Positions 8,660 to 18,540 of a stretch of 64,000 nt of DNA are shown one piece after another. The translations under genes were made by a program, and so were the position numbers. Location of the stretch: assembly GCA_963677375.2 (NCBI GenBank), contig CAXXIF010000010.1, forward strand, positions 130,110 through 194,109. Reading direction: 5' to 3'. The notes below the pieces were generated by a model, which searched no databases, was not told where the DNA came from, and was given only the letters and a program-made list of their open reading frames with translations. Origin of the DNA: Pseudaeromonas sp963677375 (GTDB taxonomy: Bacteria > Pseudomonadota > Gammaproteobacteria > Enterobacterales > Aeromonadaceae). Within the stretch, counting starts at the first letter, position 1. Each line of letters begins with the position of its first letter.

Positions 8660-10501
8660 ATGACGTCATCAAAATCTGCTAAATGGTTATGCGCTTCTCT
8701 ACTCGGCATCTCGCTGTTAGGTGTTGCGGGTATCGTTGATCTGCGCTACCGATCGACCCCTTCATCTGACAGTTCAGCGTTAGTCTTGTCCAATACTCTG
8801 GTTCCCATTGATTTCAATCATCCAGACGCCCTGATCCTGAGCGAGCAACTGTCCCGCTTGCCCCGGGATATCCTCAAGATCCCATTGCTCAAGGCCACCC
8901 TGACTGAAGAGTTCGCTTTTTACTATGAAGCACATGAGAGCCGACTCTCCATCATGGGCACTCTTCGACGACTCGCCTACGAGCACGATTTGAACCTCAC
9001 CGATGCACTGGTCCAGCAAGTTCTGGACTCACCAGCCGAGCTGGCACTCTGGCGTGGTACGGATGGCAAACTCGATTACTGGATGTTATCACTGGAGCAA
9101 AATCTGGTAACCCGCACGCTTAAAACCCTGGCCAAGATCGCCCTGAACGATAGCCAGCTCAGTAAGATTGGTGAGGTTCAGGTCGATGGTGAAACCGAAC
9201 CCTTGTTGCAGTTAGCCTATGGTTATCAACGCCATCTGGTGCTTGCATCCCATGGTTCCCGTTTGATCATTCTCTCGGATGCCGGCATGTTGTTGGGCTA
9301 TGACGAGAAAAAATCAGCTCCAGCTCCCAGTGCCGATGCTGAAGCTACTGAAGCTACTGAAGCTACTGAAGCTACTGAAGCTACTGAAGCTACTGAAGCT
9401 ACTGAAGCTACTGAAGCTACTGAAACAGCATCCCAGCCTGAATATCAAGAACTCCATCTGCTGAACTCCCAATTAGCACATCTGAGTGCGGCACTAGGCT
9501 CGAAACAGGATCAGCAACTCGCGACTCGCCACCAACTTCTGCTGCCCGATCAGATAAAGGGCCATAGTCTGGTGATTAGCACCCATTTTCTCTCCTTTGG
9601 CTATCAACGATTCTTCCCTTCCCTGCAAGCAATCCGCTTCGATTTCGACGGTCAAAGCTGGAATAGCCAATTGCTTGTCGATGAAAGCCGACAACCCCAT
9701 GGCTGGAAAAACCAAACCTTATGGCAAGCGGCCCCTACAGCACCAGCCTCCTGTAGCAGCCTGCCGCTCGACTGGAAGTCAGGCCGGAAATTAGCACAAC
9801 GGTTGAATCCAGAAGATCCGGCCCTCGGTGCAGCGTTTGATAACCTGCAATCGCCATTGGCGGTCTGCTGGTATGGTAAATCGCGGCTCAGTACCCCGCT
9901 ATTTATCGCCAGATTCAGCGATGACATCACGGCGAAAAAATTCGCTGAGCCTCTGGGCCAACTGTTCACGAACATCATAGGGGCTAGAGAATACGTACGT
10001 GGCGAACGATTCCAGGTTGAAGAAGAGGATAGCGAAAACGCTCACTACTGGAGCCGAGTGGTCAGTGCCCGCTATGGCAGCAAGCTGGCGGCCAAAGAGT
10101 CCTTCAAAGATGAGCTGTCAGCGGCACGCTATTTCCCGGTCAAATTGGCGATCTCCGGCCCCTATCTGTTTTTTTCACCCGATGGCAACCTAGTTGAACA
10201 GGCCATCCAAGTGCAGCAAAAACGCTATCCAGCCCTCGCCGATGGGATGAACAATGCCGATGAAGTTGTGGCCTACCTGACGCCGTCATCTCTGGCCGCC
10301 CTGTTGGAACGGGAGATGTATGCCAGCCTGCCCGGACAACTGGAACCCCTGTTCCGCAACGCAGCAAAACAGTACCTGGCCCCTCGACTCAAGACGCTAG
10401 CCGCCTATCCACCCATAACGCTCAGGCGCAGCGAGCCATTGGTGGGATTAGCATCGGGCAGGCAATGGCAACCCCTGGATTGGCAGTTTGCCACGCCATG
10501 A
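8660..10501 (+). CDS. yfaA: DUF2138 family protein YfaA
   Basis: First gene of a five-gene operon that accompanies YfaS-type alpha-2-macroglobulins in E. coli and, as the mag operon, in Pseudomonas. Function is unknown. The 613-residue protein has an N-terminal membrane segment (about residues 8-25) and then appears periplasmic. A stretch of nine consecutive Glu-Ala-Thr triplets (about residues 228-254) interrupts the domain. ATG 8660 is preferred because GGAA lies nine bases ahead; a GTG at 8645 is also in frame. The stop overlaps the next start (ATGA). The family assignment rests on operon context and overall similarity to DUF2138, not on motifs. Confidence 0.8.
   Translation: MTSSKSAKWLCASLLGISLLGVAGIVDLRYRSTPSSDSSALVLSNTLVPIDFNHPDALILSEQLSRLPRDILKIPLLKATLTEEFAFYYEAHESRLSIMGTLRRLAYEHDLNLTDALVQQVLDSPAELALWRGTDGKLDYWMLSLEQNLVTRTLKTLAKIALNDSQLSKIGEVQVDGETEPLLQLAYGYQRHLVLASHGSRLIILSDAGMLLGYDEKKSAPAPSADAEATEATEATEATEATEATEATEATEATETASQPEYQELHLLNSQLAHLSAALGSKQDQQLATRHQLLLPDQIKGHSLVISTHFLSFGYQRFFPSLQAIRFDFDGQSWNSQLLVDESRQPHGWKNQTLWQAAPTAPASCSSLPLDWKSGRKLAQRLNPEDPALGAAFDNLQSPLAVCWYGKSRLSTPLFIARFSDDITAKKFAEPLGQLFTNIIGAREYVRGERFQVEEEDSENAHYWSRVVSARYGSKLAAKESFKDELSAARYFPVKLAISGPYLFFSPDGNLVEQAIQVQQKRYPALADGMNNADEVVAYLTPSSLAALLEREMYASLPGQLEPLFRNAAKQYLAPRLKTLAAYPPITLRRSEPLVGLASGRQWQPLDWQFATP
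9341..9421 (+). repeat. Nine perfect tandem copies of GAAGCTACT inside yfaA
   Basis: The nine-base unit GAAGCTACT is repeated nine times without a mismatch and then decays (GAAACAGCA). It encodes (EAT)9. The unit is a multiple of three, so slippage would change linker length without breaking the frame. It probably forms a flexible linker. Confidence 0.97.
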
Positions 10502-11145
10502 AATGGAGCTGGCTGCTGCTCGCACTGCTCCTGAGCCAGCCGCTACTGGCGTTGGAGGGACTGTCGACGGACCCGGCACCGAGCCAGCTGAATGCCGCGC
10601 AATCGCAACGCTTTCGCGCCTGGTTTACTCGGATTATCGATGAACAGGTTCGACGTCCCTCCCCGCGTTGGGTGCATCGGGATTGTGCCGGCCTCATCCG
10701 CTACGCCGTGGCCGAAGCATTGACGGACCATGATGAAAAATGGCAACGCGCCAACGGCATGAGCGTCGACACACTGCCGCCACCGTTGAACTTGAGCCCG
10801 GAACAGCAGGCACTCCGTTTCAACTGGCGCGATATTGATGGACAGAACAAGGCATTTGTTACGGCTCTGGCCCTGATCCAGGGCAATAGTCAGTTTGTAG
10901 GAAAAGAGATCAATCAGGCACAACCCGGTGATTTACTGTTTTTCGATCAAGGGGATGAACAACACCTGATGGTCTGGATGGGGCAGTACATCGCCTATCA
11001 CACAGGTACAGTCACGCCGCACGATAACGGTTTGCGTGCGGTAACCGTTCAACAGCTCATTCAATGGAAGGACTCCCGGTGGCGACCCATTGGCAACAAC
11101 CCAAATTTTATCGGCTTCTATCGTCTGGGCTTTTTATCACCCTAG
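10498..11145 (+). CDS. yfaT: DUF1175 family protein YfaT, NlpC/P60-like
   Basis: Secreted protein of 215 residues with a clear signal peptide (MKWSWLLLALLLSQPLLA). The segment HRDCAGLIRYA (Cys about 63) followed by PGDLLFFDQGDEQHLMVWMG resembles the catalytic Cys and His blocks of NlpC/P60 peptidoglycan peptidases; this is my inference, the family itself is annotated only as DUF1175. The ATG at 10498 overlaps the yfaA stop by four bases; an upstream ATG at 10465 would destroy the signal peptide. Its 3' end overlaps the start of yfaS. Confidence 0.85.
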   Translation: MKWSWLLLALLLSQPLLALEGLSTDPAPSQLNAAQSQRFRAWFTRIIDEQVRRPSPRWVHRDCAGLIRYAVAEALTDHDEKWQRANGMSVDTLPPPLNLSPEQQALRFNWRDIDGQNKAFVTALALIQGNSQFVGKEINQAQPGDLLFFDQGDEQHLMVWMGQYIAYHTGTVTPHDNGLRAVTVQQLIQWKDSRWRPIGNNPNFIGFYRLGFLSP

Positions 11146-14100
11146 TCGGTCTGCTTTCGACCGCACTGGTTCTGGCGGATGAGACTAATCCGACTCCAGA
11201 TGAGCAGCGTGAGCAACTGGCTCAGAGCAAAAGCACCCTGCAGCCGGTGCCGACCAGCAACTACAGTCCACTCCAAGGCTCGACCTTCTATCTGCTGAGT
11301 GATACCAGCTATGGCAGCGATGAACCGGCACTGGTCAGACTCGAAGCTAACGCGCGCGAGCAATATTATCTGGAGCAGTATGGTGGTGCGGATGTGCGTC
11401 TATACCGGATACAGGAACCTCTCGCCTTCCTGAAAAAACAGTCCAATCTGCATCGGATCACGGTCCCTGCCCACTACCGGGGAGAAGGTTCGGCCAACAC
11501 CCTGAGTTACCTCTGGGACTCCTGGTACAAGAGCAGCCGCCGCTCCTGGCAACGATTGCTGTCAGCCGATAGCCGCAAGAGTGCGACCGAGTTGGCGCCC
11601 GAATTTAGCACCAGCGCCCATATCACGGCCCCCACGCGCTATGAAAACCCCAATCGTTTTGCACCAATTCCGGAGCTGCCGCTGGTCGCCCAGTTCCGCT
11701 ATCCCCTGTGGCAGGCCAAGGGCATAGAGCCACCCAAAGGCGTCAAGCTCGAGGGCAGCAGCAGCGAGTTTATCGCCCCCAAACCGGGCAATGTGATGAT
11801 CCCTCTGGGTCCCCAGAAACCTGGGCTGTATCTGGTTGAGGCCATCATAGGTTCCCACCGAGCCACCACTTTGCTATTCGTTTCAAACAGTATTCTGATC
11901 ACTAAAAATGCGGGTCATCAGTTATTAGCCTGGAGTGTCAACCGTCACGACGGTGCCCCCATGCCCGATAATCAACTCACCTGGAGTGATGGCACCGGCA
12001 TTCTGCAGAGCCAGACCAGTGACGCCAAAGGGGTGGGGTTATTTGACCATGTCAGTCCCGAGCACAGCTATCTGCTGGCCCTCGACCATGAGGGTGGGCT
12101 GACCATCGCCGAGAACTTCTACTACGACAGCGAGATCTATAACACCAAACTCTACGCCGTCACCGATCGCCCCCTCTACCGTCCCGGCGATCAGGTGAAT
12201 ATGAAGTTCATCGCCCGCCACTTCACCAATGCCCGCGATTCCGAGTCGGTTGCCGATGGCCAACTGGGGGTCGAGATCCTCGATCCATCCGGCATCAACA
12301 TGCTGCAACAGCAGACGAAGTGGCAGGCCAAACAAGGCGCTGATCTGGCCTTTAAGCTGCCCGACAACGCCCAGCCCGGTGGCTATGAAATCCGCATGAC
12401 ACTGGGCAATGACCAATATGGTGCCGCCTTCCGGGTGGCCGAATATGTCAAACCCCATTTCGATATCCAGTTGCATCTGGATACGCCAACCCACAAGACC
12501 GGTGAGGCGATCAAAGGACAAATCCAGCTACGCTACCCGAATGGCGATCCGGTGGCCAATGCGGCCATCAGTCTGAGTCTGCGGGCCCAGCAATTGAATA
12601 TGGTGGAGGGTGAACTGCAATATGCCGGACTGTTCCCCGTCAAGTTGCAGCAACAAGAGCTCAAGAGCGATGCCCAGGGTAACGCAACGCTGGATCTCCC
12701 TGCCGCCAAAGAGCCCAGCCGCTATATCATGACCCTGCTTGCCAACGACGCAGCCGCCTGGCGGGTGAAGAGCACCCGCGAGATCCTGATTGAGCGCGGT
12801 GCAACCCCCTACCGACTGGCGACCAACAGCCAATTCAGTCAGCCGGGCGAAACGGTCAGCTTCGATTGGCAGGCCGAACCGACGACCCAAGTCACCACTG
12901 CCGCCCCGGATTCACTCCCCGTCAGCTATGAGCTGGTGCGCCTGGAAGACAGATCCCGACAACAGGGCGTTCTCGTGGCAGGCAGCAGTAGCCTGGATCT
13001 GCCGTTGACCGAGTCCGGCTCCTATACTCTGTCGTTGCGAGATGGTGCTGGCAACCTGCTGGCAGCCACTAATCACTGGGTTTCCGGGGATGGCATGAAG
13101 ACGGCCCCCGGAGTGATCGAGGTGCGATTCGATCAACCTCGTTATCAGGCCGGTGATACCGCACAAGCGTTGATTACCTTTCCCGAGCCCGTCACCGAAG
13201 CCTTGTTGACGCTGGAACGGGACAAGATCGAGCATCACGCTCTGCTGACTCGTGGTGATAACTGGTTCACCGCCAAGCAGCTCACCCCCAGTCAGTGGCG
13301 AGTCAGCATCCCGGTGACTCCGGAGCTTGCCCCTAATGTCACCTTCTCGGTGCTATATGCCAAGCAGGGCGAGTACCGGTTCCGCAACGCCGGCCTGCTG
13401 GTGGCGCAACCTAAGGTCGAGGTGCAGATCAGTAGTGACAAACCCAGCTATAAACCCGGTGAAAAAGTCGAACTGGAACTGAGCAGTCAGCTGGCAGGTC
13501 AACCCGCTCCGGCGCAACTGGTGGTGAGCGTCGTGGATGAAATGGTCTACCTGCTGCAACCCGAGTTGGCTCCGGATATTCATGACTTTTTCTATCATCC
13601 GCGGCGTAACAATGTGCGCACCACCTCCAGCCTGAATTTCATTACCTACGACATGTCTCTGCCCTATGAGGGCAAGGCCAGTGGCGAGCGCCGTTTCAAC
13701 GAGCGAGGCGTCAAGGTTCTGGAGCGCCCGCGACGCGAAGAGAAAGATACGGCCTTGTGGGCTCCGAATCTGCAGACCGATGCCCATGGCAAAGCCCATT
13801 TGAGCTTCATCATGCCGGACTCCCTGACGCGCTGGCGCATCACGGTGCGAGCCGTCACCGCTCACGGCGAGGTCGGCCAGAAGCTGCAGTATGTTCGCTC
13901 CGAACAGCCCTTCTATCTGAAATGGACGGGGCCGCAGCAGTTCCGCAGGGGCGATGAGCCCAGTGTCGAGCTGGTCGCTTTCAACAACAGCGCTCAAGAA
14001 GCCAAGGCCGAGGTCACCCTCAGCGGTCTGGCCGAGCCTCAGACCCACGCCATGACGCTGGCCCCCGGCGCCAACTATCTGCTGTTGCCGCTCAAGGATC

Positions 14101-15971
14101 TGCACAACAGTGACCTGACCAGTCAGCTCTCCATAGCGCAGCAGCCAGTGGACACGCTGCAGACGCGGCTCAAGCTCCAGCCGCTGTCTTGGGCCTCGGA
14201 ACAGCAGCAACAAACCCCGCTGGCCTCGAACATCCCCCTCACCTTACCAGCCGATGCCACGGATCTGCGGCTGAGCCTGCAGTCGGCCGGCGATGGTGCC
14301 CTGCGGCGAGTACTGGATGATCTCATCGCCTACCCCTACGGTTGCCTGGAACAGACGGCCAGCCGTTTGATTCCGCTCGCTATCGCCTATCGGCTCGCCG
14401 ATGAGCCCCATGCCTTGGATCAGCTCCGCAGCGAACTGCTCACCCATAGAGTGCGGCTGATCCAGATGGCCAATATCGATGGCAGCTTCGGGTGGTGGGG
14501 CGATCAGACCCAGGGAACCTTGCTGCTGAGTAGTTACGCCTATTTCGCCGACTGGTTTGCGACCCGGGCTCTGGGTCTATCGCTGCCGGCAGGCCAAGGC
14601 GATGCTCTGTTGGCCATTTATCAGCAAAAATCGGCCCAGGAGCCGGTTCTGTACCGTCAACTCGCCCTCTGGTGGATGACGCAAATGGGACTTCCTGTGG
14701 ATACACTGCAACAGGGCGTCGATGAGGCGCTGCTCGCGCAGCTGGCGGATCACCCACTCCCGGCCATGGAACCGGCAGCATCTCCAGCACCTGCCGCATC
14801 GGCAGCACCGAAGCCGACAACTGACACGCCACAGGCCGCCCCTGCCACTGATAGCGCACAGGCGACTCCCATCGTCAGTGCCGCACAGCCAACGACAAGC
14901 AGCAGTGCCGCGACGCTTAGTGAAGAAGCAGTAAACTCGGTCCCTGCCAAGCCCGTCGTGGACGACGCGAACCTAGTGGCAGCTCAAGACCAATCCGGCA
15001 CCAACAGCAACCTCGATGGCTGGATCATGAGTCAGCCACAGAGTGATCCGGCGCTGGCCCTGTCGTTACTGCTCAACCAACAGGTACACCGGCTGCGCAA
15101 ATCCACGTTCCCCGCCCCGCTGGCGGCCGAGCTGGTCCGCTGGCAACCTTGGGTCCAGGCGAGCCAGCATCCATTGCTACAGGCTTTCCCGCTGCTCAAG
15201 GGGGCGACGCAACTCCCCGCCAATGAGCTTGAATCGCTGCTGACTCGCATCACACCACAAAGCCCGACCCTGGAACGCGCCCTGTTGCTGAGTCTGCTGC
15301 AGTCCCAACTGACGGCTACGACGACACCGGCTAGCAGCGTCAAACCCGAGGGTCCCTGGCTGAAAACCCGTCTGCCCAGCGGCGCTACTGAGTGGCACTG
15401 GCAAGGCGGCGACTTGCCCCATACGGTTCACTTCAAGGGCAGCCTGCCGGAGAGCAGCCAACTACTCATCCGTTATCAAAGTAGTGAGCAGCAAGGCGCC
15501 AAACTCCCCGTCACCCTGCAACGGACCCTCTATCGATTGGAGCCTCTGGACGATGGCAGCGGCTTCCACGCCGTGGCGGTTTCTCGAGATGAAACGTTGC
15601 AGAGCAATGCCCTGTATGTGGATGAGCTGGTACTGACACCGCCTCAGAACAGTAACTACCACTTCGGTCTACTGGAGGTCCCCTTGCCTCCTGGAGCCAG
15701 TGTGGAACCCTCCACCTGGGGCATAGCGGTGGCCGGATTGGATGGCAATGAAGCCCCCGTCAGTTTCGGTCGCGCTCAATTTGAGGAGGGCTCGCTCTCC
15801 TATCGGGTTCCAATCCCGGAATTGAACGCACCATTGACGGTTCGACAACTGCTGCGCTTTGCCGAACGTGGGACCTTCCAGCTTCCTGCCGGCCGTTATT
15901 TCCGCATGTACCAACCGGCGGAGAAGGCCTTGACCGATGATGGCAACCCAAGCCAATGGCGTGTGGAATAA
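11079..15971 (+). CDS. yfaS: Bacterial alpha-2-macroglobulin YfaS
   Basis: Large periplasmic protease-trap protein of about 1630 residues with repeated macroglobulin (MG) beta domains, an A2M domain (VVDEMVYLLQP onward, about residue 815), and a thioester domain with YPYGCLEQTASR (Cys about 1089). The Cys and Gln of CLEQ can form the reactive thioester. A signal peptide precedes LADETNP; no lipobox Cys is seen. A Pro/Ala/Thr-rich low-complexity insert lies at about 1230-1300. GTG 11079 is chosen because GGAAGGA sits six bases ahead; ATG 11064 in the same frame has no such site. Both starts lie inside the end of yfaT. Confidence 0.93.
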   Translation: MATHWQQPKFYRLLSSGLFITLVGLLSTALVLADETNPTPDEQREQLAQSKSTLQPVPTSNYSPLQGSTFYLLSDTSYGSDEPALVRLEANAREQYYLEQYGGADVRLYRIQEPLAFLKKQSNLHRITVPAHYRGEGSANTLSYLWDSWYKSSRRSWQRLLSADSRKSATELAPEFSTSAHITAPTRYENPNRFAPIPELPLVAQFRYPLWQAKGIEPPKGVKLEGSSSEFIAPKPGNVMIPLGPQKPGLYLVEAIIGSHRATTLLFVSNSILITKNAGHQLLAWSVNRHDGAPMPDNQLTWSDGTGILQSQTSDAKGVGLFDHVSPEHSYLLALDHEGGLTIAENFYYDSEIYNTKLYAVTDRPLYRPGDQVNMKFIARHFTNARDSESVADGQLGVEILDPSGINMLQQQTKWQAKQGADLAFKLPDNAQPGGYEIRMTLGNDQYGAAFRVAEYVKPHFDIQLHLDTPTHKTGEAIKGQIQLRYPNGDPVANAAISLSLRAQQLNMVEGELQYAGLFPVKLQQQELKSDAQGNATLDLPAAKEPSRYIMTLLANDAAAWRVKSTREILIERGATPYRLATNSQFSQPGETVSFDWQAEPTTQVTTAAPDSLPVSYELVRLEDRSRQQGVLVAGSSSLDLPLTESGSYTLSLRDGAGNLLAATNHWVSGDGMKTAPGVIEVRFDQPRYQAGDTAQALITFPEPVTEALLTLERDKIEHHALLTRGDNWFTAKQLTPSQWRVSIPVTPELAPNVTFSVLYAKQGEYRFRNAGLLVAQPKVEVQISSDKPSYKPGEKVELELSSQLAGQPAPAQLVVSVVDEMVYLLQPELAPDIHDFFYHPRRNNVRTTSSLNFITYDMSLPYEGKASGERRFNERGVKVLERPRREEKDTALWAPNLQTDAHGKAHLSFIMPDSLTRWRITVRAVTAHGEVGQKLQYVRSEQPFYLKWTGPQQFRRGDEPSVELVAFNNSAQEAKAEVTLSGLAEPQTHAMTLAPGANYLLLPLKDLHNSDLTSQLSIAQQPVDTLQTRLKLQPLSWASEQQQQTPLASNIPLTLPADATDLRLSLQSAGDGALRRVLDDLIAYPYGCLEQTASRLIPLAIAYRLADEPHALDQLRSELLTHRVRLIQMANIDGSFGWWGDQTQGTLLLSSYAYFADWFATRALGLSLPAGQGDALLAIYQQKSAQEPVLYRQLALWWMTQMGLPVDTLQQGVDEALLAQLADHPLPAMEPAASPAPAASAAPKPTTDTPQAAPATDSAQATPIVSAAQPTTSSSAATLSEEAVNSVPAKPVVDDANLVAAQDQSGTNSNLDGWIMSQPQSDPALALSLLLNQQVHRLRKSTFPAPLAAELVRWQPWVQASQHPLLQAFPLLKGATQLPANELESLLTRITPQSPTLERALLLSLLQSQLTATTTPASSVKPEGPWLKTRLPSGATEWHWQGGDLPHTVHFKGSLPESSQLLIRYQSSEQQGAKLPVTLQRTLYRLEPLDDGSGFHAVAVSRDETLQSNALYVDELVLTPPQNSNYHFGLLEVPLPPGASVEPSTWGIAVAGLDGNEAPVSFGRAQFEEGSLSYRVPIPELNAPLTVRQLLRFAERGTFQLPAGRYFRMYQPAEKALTDDGNPSQWRVE

Positions 15972-15974
15972 CCC

Positions 15975-17642
15975 ATGTCAGCCAGACACCGGGCGGTTCT
16001 CGTCGCGAGCCTGTTGCTGAGTCTGCCCCTTTGGGCACAGGGCAACTGGCCGGATCGTCTGGCATTGGGCGGGGATGAGCCAAGATTGTGGCGACTGGGA
16101 AGTGATGCCTCACCGCAACCGCTTCCCTCCGAACTACAGACACCGCTTGGCAGCATCTGGAAGTTATTCGTCTACAGCTACCTGCAAGATAACGGTTGGC
16201 AGGAGTCGCCGTTGCAGTGTGATGGCTCTCGCCCCAAGGAGGAGAGTTACTGCTGTGACCCCGGAGAGACGATTACCCGGGATCAGGCTTTGATCCGCTC
16301 CTGCGGGCTCTACTTTTCCCCCCAACGGCTGGGGCTTAATGCCAATGACTGGCGTCACTATTGGCAGAGTCGGCAAGGACCAGCCTGGTTGACCGATATA
16401 CATCAACTGCGGGAAGAACGTTATGTTCAGGTCTCGGCCCTATTACAGGCGCTGGCGATTGTTCCAGCAGCGGCTCAGACCAAGGCCAGTGCCACCTTGA
16501 GTGGCATCATGCTGCAAGGGCGAGGCAAAGCCGGTGTGGGTGCGCTGGGTTTGTTACTGCGGGCCAAGAGCTACACACTCCCCACAGCCGAATGGGGAAC
16601 CATAGGCGGCGGGGCCGGTTGGAGCGATACAGGAACCCCCCTCTGGTTTGGCGGTCAGGGCGGCAGCCCCCAGGTATTTCAACGTTTGGCACCGCAGATG
16701 GCCAGCATCTTGTTACAGCAACCGGAGGCCAGCCATCAAGCCTGTGTACAGGTGCGTTTTTTTGCCCGTTATCCTCTGGCTCATCTACTTGGAGCCCAAG
16801 GAAAAGAGGCTAAACCTGGAGCGCTGCAAGGCAACTATCAGCTGCAATTTGCCAATGGCCAGCAGTTAAGCTGGCAGGCCGAGCCCGGCCATTTCTGGCT
16901 GGAACACACCATCGGCCAGCAAGCCATCATCCAGGGGCGGTTCAGCGAAATCGAGTATGTCGCCCGGGTCATCGACCGGGAAGGTGACGCCCATCATAGC
17001 CAAGCCAGCCGGGCTCTGGCCGTGGCGGCTCGCAGTTACCTCCGGCAACAGGCAAGCCATCAGGGCGATTGCCTGCAACTGGATGACAGCTCGCACTTTC
17101 AACGGGTGTCGCCCCATACCCCGTCGGCCGCCGCCATAGCAGCGGCCCGTAGTACCCATGGCCTGGTGCTCCAGGGTGTCGAGGTGCGTTATCACAGCAG
17201 TCGACCCGAGGTGAACCGCCTGAGTTGGCAACACGCAGTGCAAGAAGATAAATCCGGCTTTGACTTCACCCAGATCCTGGCCCGTGCCTATCCGAATGCC
17301 AGCCTGCAACTGCTCGACCACCCACTGGAGGCCGACTGTCAGCCGCTGCACGAGGCGCAAACCTGGCTACAATACCAGGCCACGCACTGGCAATCACAGT
17401 TGCGGGCCGAGCCGGGTTTCGAAGCGCCCGTTCAACCGCTCGGGGTTTGTCTACTGACTCAAGGCCGTCCCTATGCCGACAAGAAGGCACAACGGATCTA
17501 TGTGCGCCCCAACCCGTCACAGGATGGCCGCATCGCACTGACCCACGAATACTTGCATCTGGCTTTTGCCCATCACCCGATGGGCGAAGACGAGACCTAT
17601 ATTGAAAACCTGGCGCGACGCCTGGTAAGAGGTGAACCATGA
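15975..17642 (+). CDS. yfaQ: DUF2300 family protein YfaQ with SpoIID-like region
   Basis: Secreted protein of 555 residues; signal peptide to about residue 22 (LPLWAQG). Three features can be seen. GSIWK (Ser 60, Lys 63) is placed like the SxxK of penicillin-recognising enzymes, though later SxN and KTG motifs are not convincing. The segment ASRALAVAARSYLRQQ with a following LDDSSHFQRVSP closely resembles SpoIID domains that cut peptidoglycan. HEYLH (His 524 to 528) matches a HExxH zinc site. Functions are inferred from motifs only. It lies three bases after yfaS and its stop overlaps yfaP. Confidence 0.85.
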   Translation: MSARHRAVLVASLLLSLPLWAQGNWPDRLALGGDEPRLWRLGSDASPQPLPSELQTPLGSIWKLFVYSYLQDNGWQESPLQCDGSRPKEESYCCDPGETITRDQALIRSCGLYFSPQRLGLNANDWRHYWQSRQGPAWLTDIHQLREERYVQVSALLQALAIVPAAAQTKASATLSGIMLQGRGKAGVGALGLLLRAKSYTLPTAEWGTIGGGAGWSDTGTPLWFGGQGGSPQVFQRLAPQMASILLQQPEASHQACVQVRFFARYPLAHLLGAQGKEAKPGALQGNYQLQFANGQQLSWQAEPGHFWLEHTIGQQAIIQGRFSEIEYVARVIDREGDAHHSQASRALAVAARSYLRQQASHQGDCLQLDDSSHFQRVSPHTPSAAAIAAARSTHGLVLQGVEVRYHSSRPEVNRLSWQHAVQEDKSGFDFTQILARAYPNASLQLLDHPLEADCQPLHEAQTWLQYQATHWQSQLRAEPGFEAPVQPLGVCLLTQGRPYADKKAQRIYVRPNPSQDGRIALTHEYLHLAFAHHPMGEDETYIENLARRLVRGEP

Positions 17643-18415
17643 TTCCATCCACACGGGCGTTGCTGATCCTGCTGACCGCCATGCCGCTGACGCTCAATGC
17701 CGCCGAATCCATTGAATTAGCCAACCCGATGGGGGGCTGGCGTGCCGGGGTCGCCGACCCGGATCACTACCTGCAAGAGGTGCATTATCCAGCCAATTCG
17801 GTATCAGTCCCGCAGGATCAGGGCAAAGAGAGTCTGATCCGCGGTCAGATCAAAAACAGCCCCAAGCAGAGCCGAAAGCCCTACACCCTAGTGGTCAATG
17901 GTATCGCCATGCCACAGCGGATTGAGGAGGATGGCAGTTTTTCTCGCCCCTATTCATTCGCGGCAGGGAGCAACAGCGTGGAACTGCGCAGCCCGGATGG
18001 CAAGACCCGCAAGCGGGTACAATTTTATGATACCCAAAGTGGTCAGGTGCGCCCCAAGCTCCGCATCCTGCTCTCCTGGGATACCGACAATACGGATCTG
18101 GATCTGCATGTGGTAACCCCGGATGGCGAACATGTGTTCTATGGCAATCGGGTTTTGGATAACGGTGGCGCGCTGGATGTGGACGTGACCACGGGCTACG
18201 GGCCGGAGATCTTCGCCTCGGCGGCTCCGCAACCGGGCACCTATCTGGTTTATGTCAACTATTATGGAAGTGGCGAGGATGAATCCAGTCTGACCACGGC
18301 CCAGGTCAGCGTGGTGACCGATGAAGGGGAAGCCAACGAACAGCAACAGAGTTTTCGCATTCCGCTGCGTCAGGCGGGTGAGCTGACACTGGTCAATCAC
18401 TTCGTGCTGCCGTAA
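17639..18415 (+). CDS. yfaP: DUF2135 family protein YfaP
   Basis: Last gene of the macroglobulin operon; 258 residues, signal peptide ending near LNAAES. The C-terminal half carries the DUF2135 signature: LRILLSWDTDNTDLDLHVV followed by TPDGEHVFYG and DVTTGYGPEIF, a compact beta domain also found in eukaryotic and bacterial surface proteins. ATG 17639 overlaps the yfaQ stop (ATGA), so the two are translationally coupled. Molecular role unknown; probably works in the periplasm with YfaS. Confidence 0.88.
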   Translation: MIPSTRALLILLTAMPLTLNAAESIELANPMGGWRAGVADPDHYLQEVHYPANSVSVPQDQGKESLIRGQIKNSPKQSRKPYTLVVNGIAMPQRIEEDGSFSRPYSFAAGSNSVELRSPDGKTRKRVQFYDTQSGQVRPKLRILLSWDTDNTDLDLHVVTPDGEHVFYGNRVLDNGGALDVDVTTGYGPEIFASAAPQPGTYLVYVNYYGSGEDESSLTTAQVSVVTDEGEANEQQQSFRIPLRQAGELTLVNHFVLP

Positions 18416-18507
18416 CGGCTCAAATGGCCGTTCAACCCGCGAAAAACGCTGCTATTTTCCTCGGCTAAACTGCCCAGCATACGGAGAAAATGGCGTCATT
18501 ATCAGTC

Positions 18508-18535
18508 TTGCACGAAAAGATATTCTGGTTAGAAT
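18508..18535 (+). promoter_or_regulatory. Sigma-70-like promoter just ahead of a terminator
   Basis: TTGCAC (18508-18513), 16 bases, TAGAAT (18530-18535). The predicted start point (about 18542) falls on the first base of the following terminator stem. This could be the guaC promoter with an immediate attenuator, or a chance match. Confidence 0.45.
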
Positions 18536-18540
18536 GTTGA

